Both the position numbers and the translations under genes were made by a program. Of a stretch of 33,734 nucleotides of DNA, positions 8,701 through 16,985 are shown piece by piece; position 1 is the stretch's first letter; every line of letters begins with the position of its first letter. Where the stretch lies: contig CAMCDA010000027.1 in assembly GCA_945873195.1 (NCBI GenBank), positions 1 through 33,734 of the forward strand, given 5' to 3'. The DNA comes from Asaia bogorensis (lineage in GTDB: Bacteria; Pseudomonadota; Alphaproteobacteria; Acetobacterales; Acetobacteraceae). Below the pieces are notes generated by a model. That model was not told the DNA's origin. It ran no database searches and saw nothing but the letters and a program-made list of their open reading frames with translations.

Positions 8701-9423
8701 TCAGACGGTTGCGCGGGTCACACTGTGCCACATGGTGGCCGGTGCGCCACGCGGGCCATAGCGGAAGCGGGCCTGTTCGTGGACGACGGAGAACCCCGCG
8801 TCGGCGATCATCCGGTCCAAGGCGCGGGCGCCATAGCGCCACCAGATGTTCTCGGAATGCCCGCCTTCGTATGACATCAGCGGCGCGTCATGCCTGTCGA
8901 GATCGGGGAAGATGCATTCGGAGATCAGTGCATGCCCCCGGGTCACCTCGCGCATGCGGGTCAGGGCCAGCGCCGGGTCGCGCAGATGCAGCAGCAGGTC
9001 GCCGCAATGCACGATATCGAACTGGCCGAGCCGTTCCGGGGAGACGTCGTAGACGCTGCAATGCACGTGCCGGACCTTGGACCCGAGGCGCGTGTGGGCC
9101 ATGGCGAAACCGGCCCCGAAGGAGCGGTTGAGGTCCTCCTCGGTCATGCCGGCGCGGACCTTGGGGGCGAGATGGAGTTCGCTTGCCTGCGCGATGTCGA
9201 GCGCCACGACCTCGGCCGCGCCGCGGCGTTCGAACTCAAACGACCAGAACCCGTCGAAGGCGGCGATATCGAGCACGCGCAGGCCGTCGAGGCGCGCCGG
9301 CAATGCGTAATGATGCAGGATGGGGCGGTGATCGTAGTAGCCCGGCGTGACGATGCCATCGCCGAGGTCGATCGTATGGTACCAGCCGATCGCGTCCACC
9401 GCGGGATCGCGCCTGGTGCCCAT
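8701..9423 (-). CDS. Class I SAM-dependent methyltransferase, CmoB-like
   Basis: The 240-residue protein has a Rossmann methyltransferase fold. Motif I is LRVLDIAAFDGFWSFEFERR (about 47-66), the motif II acid is EVVALDIAQ, and motif IV is FDIVHCGDLLLHLRDP. The opening GWYHTIDLGDGIVTPGYYDH is typical of the CmoB/DUF1698 branch, whose best known member carboxymethylates tRNA wobble uridine. The true substrate here is unknown, and other members modify sugars or lipids. The start at 9423 has no clear ribosome binding site, and the frame stays open upstream with Pro/Ala-rich codons. The N-terminus is therefore uncertain. It lies between lptB and rpoN, breaking the usual pairing. Confidence 0.75.
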   Translation of the reverse strand: MGTRRDPAVDAIGWYHTIDLGDGIVTPGYYDHRPILHHYALPARLDGLRVLDIAAFDGFWSFEFERRGAAEVVALDIAQASELHLAPKVRAGMTEEDLNRSFGAGFAMAHTRLGSKVRHVHCSVYDVSPERLGQFDIVHCGDLLLHLRDPALALTRMREVTRGHALISECIFPDLDRHDAPLMSYEGGHSENIWWRYGARALDRMIADAGFSVVHEQARFRYGPRGAPATMWHSVTRATV

Positions 9424-9776
9424 GACCGGCGGCGGTGCGGCGGGTTCGGAGCCTGGTTCGTCCCGGGGCGTTGCGGCAGGCGGGATGACATCTCGATGCC
9501 GACACGCCGCTGGTCGCCGAACAGGGACAGCCGCAGGCCGAGGATGTCGAGGGATTTGGTTGCCACGGGCCAGATGCTCCTGTGCGAGGCCGGTGGGTGC
9601 GGACGGGGTGCCCGGGACCGCGGCATCGGTGGCAGTGATTTGATTTGTAACGTAGGTTGGACGGTCGAACCATCGCGATGCGATGACGGATGATTACGGT
9701 CCTTGACCGGGATCTAGCTCTTTGTTTGATCGCATCATTCACGGCCTGTGACGTTTACGCTCAGGCCGATCATGCT
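9424..9776. other. 353-base gap with a possible lost N-terminal exon-like ORF
   Basis: No complete gene is evident. On the minus strand a GTG at about 9566, preceded by AGGAG, opens a GC3-rich frame reading VATKSLDILGLRLSLFGDQR. This frame runs into the methyltransferase gene in a different phase. It could be a short leader peptide, or the original start of the methyltransferase followed by a frameshift. The region 9640-9776 is AT-richer and probably holds a promoter, but I cannot pick a convincing pair of hexamers. Confidence 0.35.
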
Positions 9777-10549
<773 letters not shown>

Positions 10550-10553
<4 letters not shown>

Positions 10554-11560
10554 TGGGCCTGTTGGGCGGGCTGGGTCGCCGCCTGGGCGGGATCGCCGGT
10601 CACGGCGCGTCCTGATGGATCGTTCGGCAGCACCAACCCCTGCACCCGGTCGGTGTCCGTGCCCAGCAGGCGGGCGACGCCGGTCTTCATGTTCACCACG
10701 GCCTGGGCCCCGTTCAATTGGTTCTGTCCGCGGGTGATCCGAACCGAGCCGCCAAGGCGGGCGATCCCGATGTCCGGCACGTAGATCGCGCGATCTCCGG
10801 TCGCCATGTCGGTTGGTGTGCGGATCGATACGTTGCCATAGGCCTCGACCTTTTCAAGCTTGCCGGTGTTCGGGGCCTCGGTTTCACCCGGGGCGCCTCC
10901 GGGGCGCGCGGGCTTGGTGGGCGGCGGCGTTCCGGGAGTGGCCGGCGCGTCGGCGGTATAGGCCACCAGCGTGTCGGCGGCGATGCGGCGCGCGTCATTG
11001 GTCAGGACAACGGCGCCGCCCCGAGCGACGGCCATGCGCTTCTGGGACCAGTACTCCAGGCTGTCGCGCGCTGTCAGGACCTCATTCTGCGTGATCAGGC
11101 GCAGGTCGCGCCCGGTCATGACCAGGACGGCGCTGTCCACGTCATAGGTCGCGCGATCGCCGAGCGCCTGTTCGCTGTCGGTGAAGATGCGGACATTGCC
11201 CTCGGCCTGCAGGCGATAGACCTCGGTCCCGGCGCTGTCGCTGTCCATCCCCCGGGCGCTGTCCATCCCCCGGGCGCCGTCCATTCCTGGGGCGCCGGCG
11301 GGTTTCGCGGCAGGCGTCGTGCCGTCGGCTTTCTTGCGGTACCAGGCGATCAGGCGGTCGGCGGTGACGGTGACGTTGTCGCGCTGGGCCTTCGCGTTGC
11401 CGCGCGCGATGACCTGCTGTTCGGCCTGGCGCCACTCGATCCCGTCACGCGCGGTGACGGCGATCGGGCCGCCCTGTGACAGGTCCAGCCCCTGCGCGCG
11501 GGCGGGCAAGGGGGCGAACAGGGAGCAGAGCAGCGGCGCGGCGAGGACCCAGCGGATCAA
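10550..11560 (-). CDS. lptA: Periplasmic LPS-transport protein LptA
   Basis: LptA forms the beta-jellyroll bridge that carries LPS across the periplasm. The 336-residue product has a signal peptide (LAAPLLCSLFAPLPARAQG, cleavage after ARA at about 22). Two OstA-like blocks follow: ITVTARDGIEW/QQVIARGNAKAQRDNVTVTA, then ATYDVDSAVLVMTGRDLRL to VNMKTGVARLLG near the end. It is longer than Escherichia coli LptA because of two low-complexity inserts. One is an Ala/Gly/Met/Asp repeat at about 95-112, the other a Pro-rich segment at about 205-225. The start is TTG at 11560, overlapping the lptC stop as TTGA, and no ATG is nearby. The C-terminus is a Gln/Ala tail. Confidence 0.92.
11240..11293. repeat. 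Three 18-bp tandem repeats inside lptA
   Basis: Two identical 18-bp units (11240-11257 and 11258-11275) and one diverged unit (11276-11293) encode repeated ARGMDS/GARGMD hexapeptides in a loop of LptA. Being in-frame multiples of three, copy-number change would lengthen or shorten the loop without a frameshift. Confidence 0.85.
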
Positions 11561-12261
11561 CGGGAGGCTCCGTTCAGGACGGCGGTGGCCGGTCCGGTGA
11601 AATTCAGGGCGGCGCCCTTGTCGGTGACGGTGAAGCCCTGGGCGTCGATTGTGCCGAACGGGCCTTCGACATGCACGGGGTCGTCGCTGGCGGCGGCGCC
11701 TGCCTTGAGATCGACCGAGGCGGAGGCGGTGGTCATGGTGGTCCCGTCGTCCCGATACAGGATCACGTTGTCCGACAGGTCAACCTGTGCGGTCGATTGG
11801 ATATAGACACCCTTGCGGGACTGCAACATGAGCCAGCGCCCGTCCTCCATCGTGATATCGGCCTTGGGCGCGACCATGTCGATCCGATCCTGCGAGGATT
11901 GGCGGGCGCGTTCGGCCGTGACGGTATAGGGGCGATCGCGTTGATCGACGCCGCGATAGCGCGGCTCGACCATGGTCGCACCCTCGATCTCGGCGGCGAT
12001 GCGCCGGAAGCTGATGCGCGCGCGCTCCGTCGCGCGGTCGAATTCCGGCCAAATGGCAATGATGGTCAGCAGCGCGAGCGCGGCGGCGGGCAGCAGCCAT
12101 TTTGTCAGCCGGATGGTGATGCGGCGGCGCAGCAGGGCGCGGGCGGCGGGGGCCTGGCGCAGGCGGGAGGTCGCGGCGTCGATCAGCCGGCTGCGGCTTT
12201 CCCTGCCGGAGGGCGGCGTGCCAGGAGCGGTGGGAGGCAGGCTCATGCTGCGCGCATTCAT
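11557..12261 (-). CDS. lptC: LPS export system protein LptC
   Basis: LptC is an inner-membrane bitopic protein that hands LPS from LptB2FG to LptA. The 234-residue product has a long basic cytosolic N-terminus (about 55 residues). One transmembrane helix follows (LLPAAALALLTIIAIWPEF, about 55-73), then a periplasmic beta-jellyroll. The latter includes PRYRGVDQRDRPYTVTAERA, ADITMEDGRWLMLQSRKGVY and HVEGPFGTIDAQGFTV. These match LptC. The start ATG at 12261 overlaps the kdsD stop as ATGA. The stop overlaps the lptA TTG. The N-terminal cytosolic part is longer than in enterobacterial LptC, as is common in alphaproteobacteria. Confidence 0.92.
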   Translation of the reverse strand: MNARSMSLPPTAPGTPPSGRESRSRLIDAATSRLRQAPAARALLRRRITIRLTKWLLPAAALALLTIIAIWPEFDRATERARISFRRIAAEIEGATMVEPRYRGVDQRDRPYTVTAERARQSSQDRIDMVAPKADITMEDGRWLMLQSRKGVYIQSTAQVDLSDNVILYRDDGTTMTTASASVDLKAGAAASDDPVHVEGPFGTIDAQGFTVTDKGAALNFTGPATAVLNGASR

Positions 12262-13253
12262 GCCAGGCCCGCGCGCAGCAGGTCATGGATATGCAATATG
12301 CCGAGGGGCGCGCCGTCGGGATCGACGACGAAAAGGGCGGTAACGGGGCGTTCGCGGGCGTTCATGACGTGCAGGGCCTCGGCCGCCAGCGCGTCCGGAC
12401 CGATCGTGCGCGGCGACCTTGTCATCAGGTCGGCGACATTGCGTGACAGCAGGTCGGGTCCCATGGAGCGGCGGAGGTCGCCATCGGTGACGATGCCAGC
12501 CAGGCGACCGTGCGAATCCGTGACGCCCAGGCAGCCGAAGCGCTTTTCCGTGATGATGAGCAATGCCCGGTCCATGGGCATGTCGGGCGGGGCCAGCGGC
12601 ATGTCGTCACCGGCGTGCATCAGTTCCCGCACCCGGCGCAGCTTGCCGCCGATGCTGCCGCCGGGATGGATGCGGCTGAAATCGGCGGCGGTGAAGCCGC
12701 GGCGGGTCAAAAGCGCAACCGCGAGCGCGTCGCCCAGTGCCATCTGCATGGTTGTGGATGTGGTGGGGGCGAGCCCGTTCGGACAGGCCTCGGCCGCCGC
12801 GGGCAGCAGCAGGGCGATGTCGGCGTCCTTGGCCAGCGACGATTCGGCGCGGGTGGTGATCGCGATCAGCGGCATGCCATGGCGGCGGCCATGCGCGACC
12901 AGATGCGCGAGTTCGGCGGTTTCGCCGGAATTCGACAGGGTCAGCACGACGTCGCCCGGGACGATCATGCCCAGGTCGCCGTGCGACGCCTCGGCGGGGT
13001 GAACGAACAGGGCCGGGGTGCCGGTGGAGGCGAGGGTCGCGGCGATCTTGCGCCCGACATGGCCTGATTTCCCCATGCCGGAAACGACGATCCTCCCCCT
13101 GGCGGCCGCGAGCAGATCGACGGCCTGGGCGAACCGGTCATCGAGGCTGTCGGCGAGCGCGGTCAGGCCCGCGGCCTCGGTGCGCAGGACCGCGCGCGCG
13201 ACATCCAGATCGGCGTCGTCAGGCGGTGGGGCACGAAGGCGGGTCTGCGGCAA
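12258..13253 (-). CDS. kdsD: Arabinose-5-phosphate isomerase (SIS + CBS domains)
   Basis: KdsD converts D-ribulose 5-phosphate to D-arabinose 5-phosphate, the first step of Kdo synthesis for the LPS inner core. The 331-residue protein has an SIS sugar-isomerase domain with RIVVSGMGKSGHVGRKIAAT (about 55-74), EASHGDLGMIVPGDVVLTLS and NSGETAELAHLV. Two CBS domains follow (about 210-330) with DRALLIITEKRFGCLGVTD and VTDGDLRRSMGPDLLSRNV. Length is normal. It is the first gene of the kdsD-lptC-lptA-lptB operon, linking Kdo supply to LPS export. The next gene, lptC, is translationally coupled by ATGA. Confidence 0.94.
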   Translation of the reverse strand: MPQTRLRAPPPDDADLDVARAVLRTEAAGLTALADSLDDRFAQAVDLLAAARGRIVVSGMGKSGHVGRKIAATLASTGTPALFVHPAEASHGDLGMIVPGDVVLTLSNSGETAELAHLVAHGRRHGMPLIAITTRAESSLAKDADIALLLPAAAEACPNGLAPTTSTTMQMALGDALAVALLTRRGFTAADFSRIHPGGSIGGKLRRVRELMHAGDDMPLAPPDMPMDRALLIITEKRFGCLGVTDSHGRLAGIVTDGDLRRSMGPDLLSRNVADLMTRSPRTIGPDALAAEALHVMNARERPVTALFVVDPDGAPLGILHIHDLLRAGLA

Positions 13254-13302
13254 GTGGTGTGTTCCGAAACAGGCCGGCGACCGCGATGGCGCCGACTGCC
13301 GT

Positions 13303-13332
13303 TCTATGGCCCCGCGTGGCGTCCAGGGTCAA
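13303..13332 (-). promoter_or_regulatory. Candidate promoter of the kdsD-lpt operon
   Basis: On the minus strand TTGACC (13332-13327) and CATAGA (13308-13303) are separated by 18 bases. Transcription would begin about 45 bases upstream of the kdsD start at 13253. The -35 resembles those of the tRNA promoters in this window. This is inferred from sequence only. Confidence 0.4.
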
Positions 13333-13407
13333 CCAAACGTGTCTTGGGGCGAGGTTTTCGGTGGACCCCACCTGTCAGTCCCGCTGCTTGTCCCGCTGGT
13401 GGAGGGC

Positions 13408-13433
13408 CGGCCCGCGAACGGACCGGCCCCACC
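13408..13433. repeat. Strong GC hairpin downstream of the small peptide gene
   Basis: GGGCCGGCCCG and CGGACCGGCCC form an 11-bp stem (one mismatch) with a CGAA loop. It lies just past the stop of the 26-residue peptide gene on the minus strand. No T-run follows on that strand, so it may stabilise or slow the transcript rather than end it. Confidence 0.5.
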
Positions 13434-13434
13434 C

Positions 13435-13515
13435 CTACCGTTTTCCGATGGTCAACTTGACTTCAACGCCAAGAATCACCACGATCAACAGTAGGATGAG
13501 GAGATGGTGCATCAT
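13435..13515 (-). CDS. 26-residue hydrophobic peptide, possible type I toxin
   Basis: This short ORF encodes MMHHLLILLLIVVILG followed by VEVKLTIGKR: one membrane-spanning hydrophobic run with a basic end. GGAGG lies eight bases before the ATG, the best ribosome binding site in the region. The double Met and Ile/Leu/Val run recall small membrane toxins of the Ibs class, but such short peptides carry little homology signal. It lies between rnd and kdsD. On the opposite strand a perfect intrinsic terminator ends just upstream of its ribosome binding site, so an antisense RNA could cover its start. It could alternatively be a small membrane-complex subunit, or not be expressed. No family assignment is claimed. 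Confidence 0.5.
   Translation of the reverse strand: MMHHLLILLLIVVILGVEVKLTIGKR
13457..13485 (+). promoter_or_regulatory. Candidate promoter for an antisense RNA
   Basis: TTGACT (13457-13462) and CACGAT (13480-13485) lie 17 bases apart on the plus strand, inside the small hydrophobic ORF of the minus strand. The -35 is good and the -10 is weak. Transcription would start near 13492 and run to the terminator at 13560. Confidence 0.25.
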
Positions 13516-13564
13516 CTCTCTGTCCTCCAGTGGTTAGCCGGCGGGCTCATTCCCGCCGGCTTTT
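13492..13564 (+). ncRNA. Hypothetical ~70-nt antisense RNA to the small peptide gene
   Basis: This is inferred from a weak upstream promoter and a strong terminator on the plus strand. Such an RNA would be complementary to the first codons, start codon and ribosome binding site of the 26-residue peptide mRNA, the geometry of a type I antitoxin. There is no direct evidence of transcription, and the 5' end is a guess. Confidence 0.25.
13537..13564 (+). terminator. Intrinsic terminator, plus strand
   Basis: GCCGGCGGG (13537-13545) and CCCGCCGGC (13552-13560) form a perfect 9-bp stem with a CTCATT loop, followed directly by TTTT. The T-run is on the plus strand, yet no plus-strand protein gene precedes it. 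It must end an unrecognised plus-strand transcript. It is oriented against rnd and kdsD. Confidence 0.8.
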
Positions 13565-13611
13565 CCATTTTGGGGACAAGATGTGAAGGAAGGGTTGATG
13601 CGCCGCCCGCG

Positions 13612-14265
13612 TCAGTGCGCGAACAGATCCGGGTCCTCGTAGCCGAGCAGGTCGAGGCGGCAGCGGGCGGGCAGGAAGTCGTAGCAGGCCTTTGCCAGCT
13701 CCAACCTGCCCTCACGGACCAGCAGCGCCTCCAGCCTTGCCCACAGCGCATGCAGATGCAGCACGTCGGACGCGGCGTAGGCAAGTTGTTCGCTGGTCAG
13801 GTCCACGGCGCCCCAGTCCGACGTCTGCTGCTGCTTGGACAGGTCGACGCCGACCAGTTCCTTGCACAGGTCCTTGAGCCCGTGGCGATCGGTGAAGGTG
13901 CGGACCAGCTTGGCGGCGATCTTGGTGCAGCGGACGGGGGCTACGGTCACGCCCAGGGCGTTCTGCAGCACGGCCACGTCGAAGCGCGCGAAGTGCATGA
14001 GCTTGACCACGTCCGGATCGCCCATCATCGCGCGCAGGTTCGGGGCATCATAGCCGCGGCCGCCCAGCGACACCGGAATCAACTGAACCAGATGGGCATG
14101 GCCGTCGCCCGCCGACATCTGCACCAGGCAAAGCCTGTCGCGATGCGGGTTGAGCCCCATGGTCTCGGTATCGACGGCGACGACCTTGCCGAGGCTCAGG
14201 CCATCGGGCAGGTCATGCCGGTGCAGGTGGATTGTCGCGCCGGCCATGAATTGTGTGATTCTCAT
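13612..14265 (-). CDS. rnd: RNase D-like 3'-5' exoribonuclease
   Basis: This is a DEDD-superfamily 3'-5' exonuclease of the small single-domain RNase D type, used in RNA 3'-end trimming. ExoI is VVAVDTETMGLNPHRDRLCL with the DxE pair. ExoII is KLMHFARFDVAVLQNAL. ExoIII is LAYAASDVLHLHALW with YxxxD. The HRDC domain of enterobacterial RNase D is absent, as usual for alphaproteobacterial short forms (about 205-220 residues). The ATG at 14265 (MRITQF) or at 14247 (MAGATIHL) could be the start. An earlier in-frame ATG lies inside tRNA-Leu and is unlikely. The gene starts seven bases after the tRNA-Leu 3' end, so tRNA and exonuclease are probably co-transcribed. Confidence 0.85.
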   Translation of the reverse strand: MRITQFMAGATIHLHRHDLPDGLSLGKVVAVDTETMGLNPHRDRLCLVQMSAGDGHAHLVQLIPVSLGGRGYDAPNLRAMMGDPDVVKLMHFARFDVAVLQNALGVTVAPVRCTKIAAKLVRTFTDRHGLKDLCKELVGVDLSKQQQTSDWGAVDLTSEQLAYAASDVLHLHALWARLEALLVREGRLELAKACYDFLPARCRLDLLGYEDPDLFAH

Positions 14266-14272
14266 GTGTTGT

Positions 14273-14359
14273 TGGTGCCCAGGAGAAGACTCGAACTTCC
14301 ACGACCTTTCGGCCACAGGTACCTGAAACCTGCGCGTCTACCAATTCCGCCACCTGGGC
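14273..14359 (-). tRNA. tRNA-Leu (anticodon CAG)
   Basis: An 87-nt cloverleaf reads on the minus strand: acceptor GCCCAGG pairs with CCTGGGC, there is a long class II variable arm, the T-arm contains GTTCGAGTC, and CCA is encoded. The anticodon loop TTCAGGT within stem CAGGT/ACCTG gives anticodon CAG, reading CUG, the dominant Leu codon in this GC-rich genome. Confidence 0.95.
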
Positions 14360-14413
14360 AACAGGCCCCGAGAAACCAACCATCGCGGTTCCAAGGGTGC
14401 GGGTAGGGCGCGG

Positions 14414-14442
14414 CATGTAGCGGCCAGCCGGAGCCTCGTCAA
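14414..14442 (-). promoter_or_regulatory. Candidate promoter of tRNA-Leu (and rnd)
   Basis: On the minus strand TTGACG (14442-14437) and TACATG (14419-14414) are separated by 17 bases. This places the start site about 45 bases upstream of the tRNA 5' end. The hexamers resemble those upstream of tRNA-Asn and tRNA-Val in this window. Confidence 0.45.
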
Positions 14443-14557
14443 CAGGCGTTCGACCCCAGGCGATGATTTTTCCGCCCGTCCTACATTTCTCCCATGGCGC
14501 CCGACGGCCGGCAGTGACAAATAACGGCGTGATTTGAATGCGGGAGCGGTGATCGCG

Positions 14558-15517
14558 ATGACGACGCGCAGCGTGGCGACGGTCTTTGGCGGCTCGGGCT
14601 TCATCGGGCGGTATGTGGTCAAGCGCCTGGCCCAGCTTGGGTATCTGGTGCGGGTGGCGGTGCGCGACCCGGAGGCGGCGTTGTTCCTTAAGCCGATGGG
14701 CAGCGTGGGGCAGGTGGTCCCGCTGTATGCGAGCGTCACCGACGACGCCTCGGTAGCCAACGCGGTGGCGGGCGCGGATGTCGTCGTGAACCTGGTGGGC
14801 ATCCTGTCCGAATCGCGTGGGGCCGGATTCCAGTCGGTGCAGGCCGAGGGCGCGGCTCGTGTCGCCAGCCTCGCCGCCGCGGCCGGGGTGGGGCGGCTGG
14901 TGCATCTTTCCGCGATCGGCGCCGACGCCGCTAGCCCGAGTGACTACGCGCAAAGCAAGGCCGCCGGCGAACAGGCGGTCCGGTCGGCCTTCCCGGGCGC
15001 CACGATCCTGCGCCCCTCGGTGGTATTCGGCCCCGAGGACCATTTCTTCAACCGGTTTGCCGCGATCGCTCGCCTCGCGCCGTTCATGCCAGTGATCGCG
15101 GGTGCGACGAAGTTCCAGCCCGTCTACGTGGGCGATGTGGCCGATGCGGTGATGGCCGCGATTGCCCGCCCGGACGCCGTCGGCGCCACCTATGAGCTCG
15201 GCGGCCCGCGGGTTTGGACGATGCGGGAGCTGATGGCCTATATCCTGGCCCAGACCGGGCGCGACAAGACGCTGGTCAACGTGCCGATGTGCATCGCGCG
15301 CATGCAGGCTGCGGTGATGGAGCTGATCCCGGGCAAGCCGCTAACGCGCGACCAACTGCTGCTGCTGCAACGGGACAATGTCGCTTCGGCCGGCGTTCCC
15401 GGACTGGCGGCGCTGGATATCGTGCCGACGCCGGTGGAATTGATCGTGCCGGCCTATCTGCGCCGCTTTCTGCCGGGCGGTGGACGCCGCCCGGTGCCGG
15501 CCGCGCGCGAAGCCTAG
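14558..15517 (+). CDS. Complex I NDUFA9-family NAD(P)-binding protein
   Basis: This is an atypical short-chain dehydrogenase/epimerase fold protein of the NDUFA9 group, accessory to respiratory complex I in alphaproteobacteria and mitochondria. The Rossmann dinucleotide motif is VFGGSGFIGRYVVKRLAQLG (about 10-29). VVVNLVGILSE, RLVHLSAIGADAASPSDYAQ (with a YxxxK-like YAQSK) and ATILRPSVVFGPEDHFFNRF are characteristic, as is the C-terminal FQPVYVGDVADAV. The ATG at 14558 gives 319 residues and places the glycine motif at the expected distance. The longer frame begins with an unlikely TTG at 14534. No complex I operon is nearby. Confidence 0.88.
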   Translation: MTTRSVATVFGGSGFIGRYVVKRLAQLGYLVRVAVRDPEAALFLKPMGSVGQVVPLYASVTDDASVANAVAGADVVVNLVGILSESRGAGFQSVQAEGAARVASLAAAAGVGRLVHLSAIGADAASPSDYAQSKAAGEQAVRSAFPGATILRPSVVFGPEDHFFNRFAAIARLAPFMPVIAGATKFQPVYVGDVADAVMAAIARPDAVGATYELGGPRVWTMRELMAYILAQTGRDKTLVNVPMCIARMQAAVMELIPGKPLTRDQLLLLQRDNVASAGVPGLAALDIVPTPVELIVPAYLRRFLPGGGRRPVPAAREA

Positions 15518-15530
15518 CCGGTGCGCCGCG

Positions 15531-15551
15531 CTCGGCCGGGCCCCGGCCGAG
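15531..15551. repeat. Perfect 10-bp inverted repeat after the NDUFA9-like gene
   Basis: CTCGGCCGGG and CCCGGCCGAG flank a single C. The hairpin lies 14 bases past the stop codon and has no T-run, so it may be a weak terminator or an mRNA 3' stabiliser. Confidence 0.4.
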
Positions 15552-15610
15552 TCGCGCGCCGAGCAGAGGCACTTGGCGCGACGCGAATCATGGTGCCATA
15601 ACCGCTGGCG

Positions 15611-16279
15611 ATGCGTGTCCTTCATCATTTTCCGCTGTCGCCCTACTGTCGCAAGGTCCGCCTTGTGCTGGCCGAGAAGCGATTGCCGTTCGAACCGCGC
15701 CTGGAACGGCCGTGGGAGCGGCGCGATGATTACCTCGAACTGAATCCGGCTGGCACGGTCCCGACGCTCATTGAGGACAACGGCCTGGTCATCCCCGATT
15801 CGACGGTGATCTGCGAATACCTTGATGAGGCGTATCCCGACACAGGCCTGATGGGGCGCACCTTGGCCGAACGGGTCGAGATCCGGCGGCTCGCGGCCTG
15901 GTTCGATGGCAAGTTCGCGCATGAGGTGACGAACAACCTCTACGGCGAGAAATACATGCGGCGGATGGCCGGGCGGGGCAATCCAGATCCCGCCGCGATC
16001 CGCACCGGCTACACCGCCCTGCGCTACCATCTGGAATATATCGGCTGGCTGGCCGAAACTCGGAAATGGCTCGCGGGCGGCGTCCTGTCCCTGGCCGATT
16101 TCGCGGCGGCGGCGCATCTGTCGTCGCTCGATTTCATGGGAGAGGTGGACTGGAATGTCTCGCCCGCCGCGAAGGAGTGGTACGCGCGGATGAAATCCCG
16201 GCCCAGCTTCCGGCCGATGCTGACGGATCGGGTCCAGGGCGCGGTCGCCGCGCCGCATTACGCGAACCTGGACTTCTGA
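15611..16279 (+). CDS. Glutathione S-transferase family protein
   Basis: The 222-residue protein has a thioredoxin-fold N-terminal domain: LHHFPLSPYCRKVRLVLAEK, with an SPYCRK active-site region, and LNPAGTVPTLIEDNGLVIPD with the conserved cis-Pro VP. DSTVICEYLDEAYP carries the glutathione-binding DS/ES motif. A helical C-terminal domain follows, with VLSLADFAAAAHLSSLDF, the GST folding-box Asp. Members conjugate glutathione or act in stress defence; the substrate here is unknown. The 93-base gap after the NDUFA9-like gene contains the hairpin at 15531, so it is probably a separate transcript. Confidence 0.88.
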   Translation: MRVLHHFPLSPYCRKVRLVLAEKRLPFEPRLERPWERRDDYLELNPAGTVPTLIEDNGLVIPDSTVICEYLDEAYPDTGLMGRTLAERVEIRRLAAWFDGKFAHEVTNNLYGEKYMRRMAGRGNPDPAAIRTGYTALRYHLEYIGWLAETRKWLAGGVLSLADFAAAAHLSSLDFMGEVDWNVSPAAKEWYARMKSRPSFRPMLTDRVQGAVAAPHYANLDF

Positions 16280-16317
16280 CCTGGGGAAAAGCCGTGGAGA
16301 AAAGCCGGATGATCGGC

Positions 16318-16346
16318 TTGACAGAGGCGGGGGCGGACGACTAACT
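16318..16346 (+). promoter_or_regulatory. Candidate promoter of tRNA-Val
   Basis: A perfect TTGACA (16318-16323) is followed 17 bases later by CTAACT (16341-16346). The start site would be about 12 bases before the tRNA at 16365. The -35 is strong and the -10 is weak. Confidence 0.5.
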
Positions 16347-16364
16347 CCTGCGCCTCGCGAGGAT

Positions 16365-16439
16365 GGGCGCGTAGCTCAGCGGTAGAGCATCGCCTTCACA
16401 CGGCGGGGGTCACAGGTTCAATCCCTGTCGCGCCCACCA
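16365..16439 (+). tRNA. tRNA-Val (anticodon CAC)
   Basis: A 75-nt cloverleaf: acceptor GGGCGCG pairs with CGCGCCC, the D-arm is GCTC...GAGC, the anticodon stem is TCGCC/GGCGG with loop TTCACAC (anticodon CAC, reading GUG), the T-arm is CAGGTTCAATCCCTG, and CCA is encoded. It is intact and not used as the integration site. Confidence 0.95.
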
Positions 16440-16771
16440 TCCTCCGGCCCCCCAATCCATTCACCCCGTGACGTCGCCGATTAATCCGGAATATCCGGCT
16501 TCCGACGTCCGTGACCCGGCGAAGGCGATGCCGCGTTTTGTCGCGCACACGGCAATGGCGGCGTGGTGCTGGATCAAAAGGCGTCCCGCACGGGCACGGG
16601 AAGTCGGTTGTCGACAGACCGGCCGCTATCATCGCTTTCCTTGGCAATGCTGGCGATTCGTCCCGCCGCACGCTCGGCAGTGCGCCTGAACGCACCTTGA
16701 GCCGGAAAGCGATGCCTTGGCGGGATCAATGGTTGGAGGCGGCCTGCTGTCCACTGATTTCGATGAAATAG
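16440..16771. other. 332-base gene-free stretch between tRNA-Val and attL
   Basis: There is no convincing gene on either strand. The open frames here lack ribosome binding sites or are tRNA complements. Before the satellite inserted, this DNA lay directly downstream of tRNA-Asn. I see no terminator or repeat of note. Confidence 0.5.
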
Positions 16772-16826
16772 TGGCTCGGGCGGTAGGATTCGAACCTACG
16801 ACCAATCGGTTAACAGCCGATTGCTC
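16772..16826. repeat. attL: 55-bp copy of the tRNA-Asn 3' part
   Basis: These 55 bases are identical to 25894-25948, the 3' three-quarters of tRNA-Asn (CCA end through the anticodon arm into the D-arm). After 16826 the sequence diverges (CCGGCAAAAC instead of the D-arm and acceptor). This is therefore the truncated copy left at the far end of an integrated element. Confidence 0.95.
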
Positions 16827-16948
16827 CGGCAAAACATGGCGTCATCAGAGGCAACCTGAGAAGCGGAAAAATGGCCGTATTACACCAATTTTCGGGGGTT
16901 GGTTCGAACATGACATAACACCAGATAACACCAGTTGACGGGCAAATC

Positions 16949-16968
16949 TGTTGCCCCGATGTTGCCCC
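16949..16968 (+). promoter_or_regulatory. Candidate integrase arm-type sites, left end
   Basis: TGTTGCCCC occurs twice (16949-16957 and 16960-16968), 11 bp apart, between attL and the integrase start. The same pair recurs near the right end (25816-25836). Paired direct repeats on the same DNA face near both att sites fit arm-type binding sites of a tyrosine integrase. Confidence 0.5.
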
Positions 16969-16985
16969 GAGGGAGAGCAACCGGT

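Noticed and set aside
16396-16938. Small ORFs reading ATGIEPVT or VGFEPTTNR peptides at the tRNAs
   Set aside because: These are translations of tRNA genes or their complements, a common annotation artefact.
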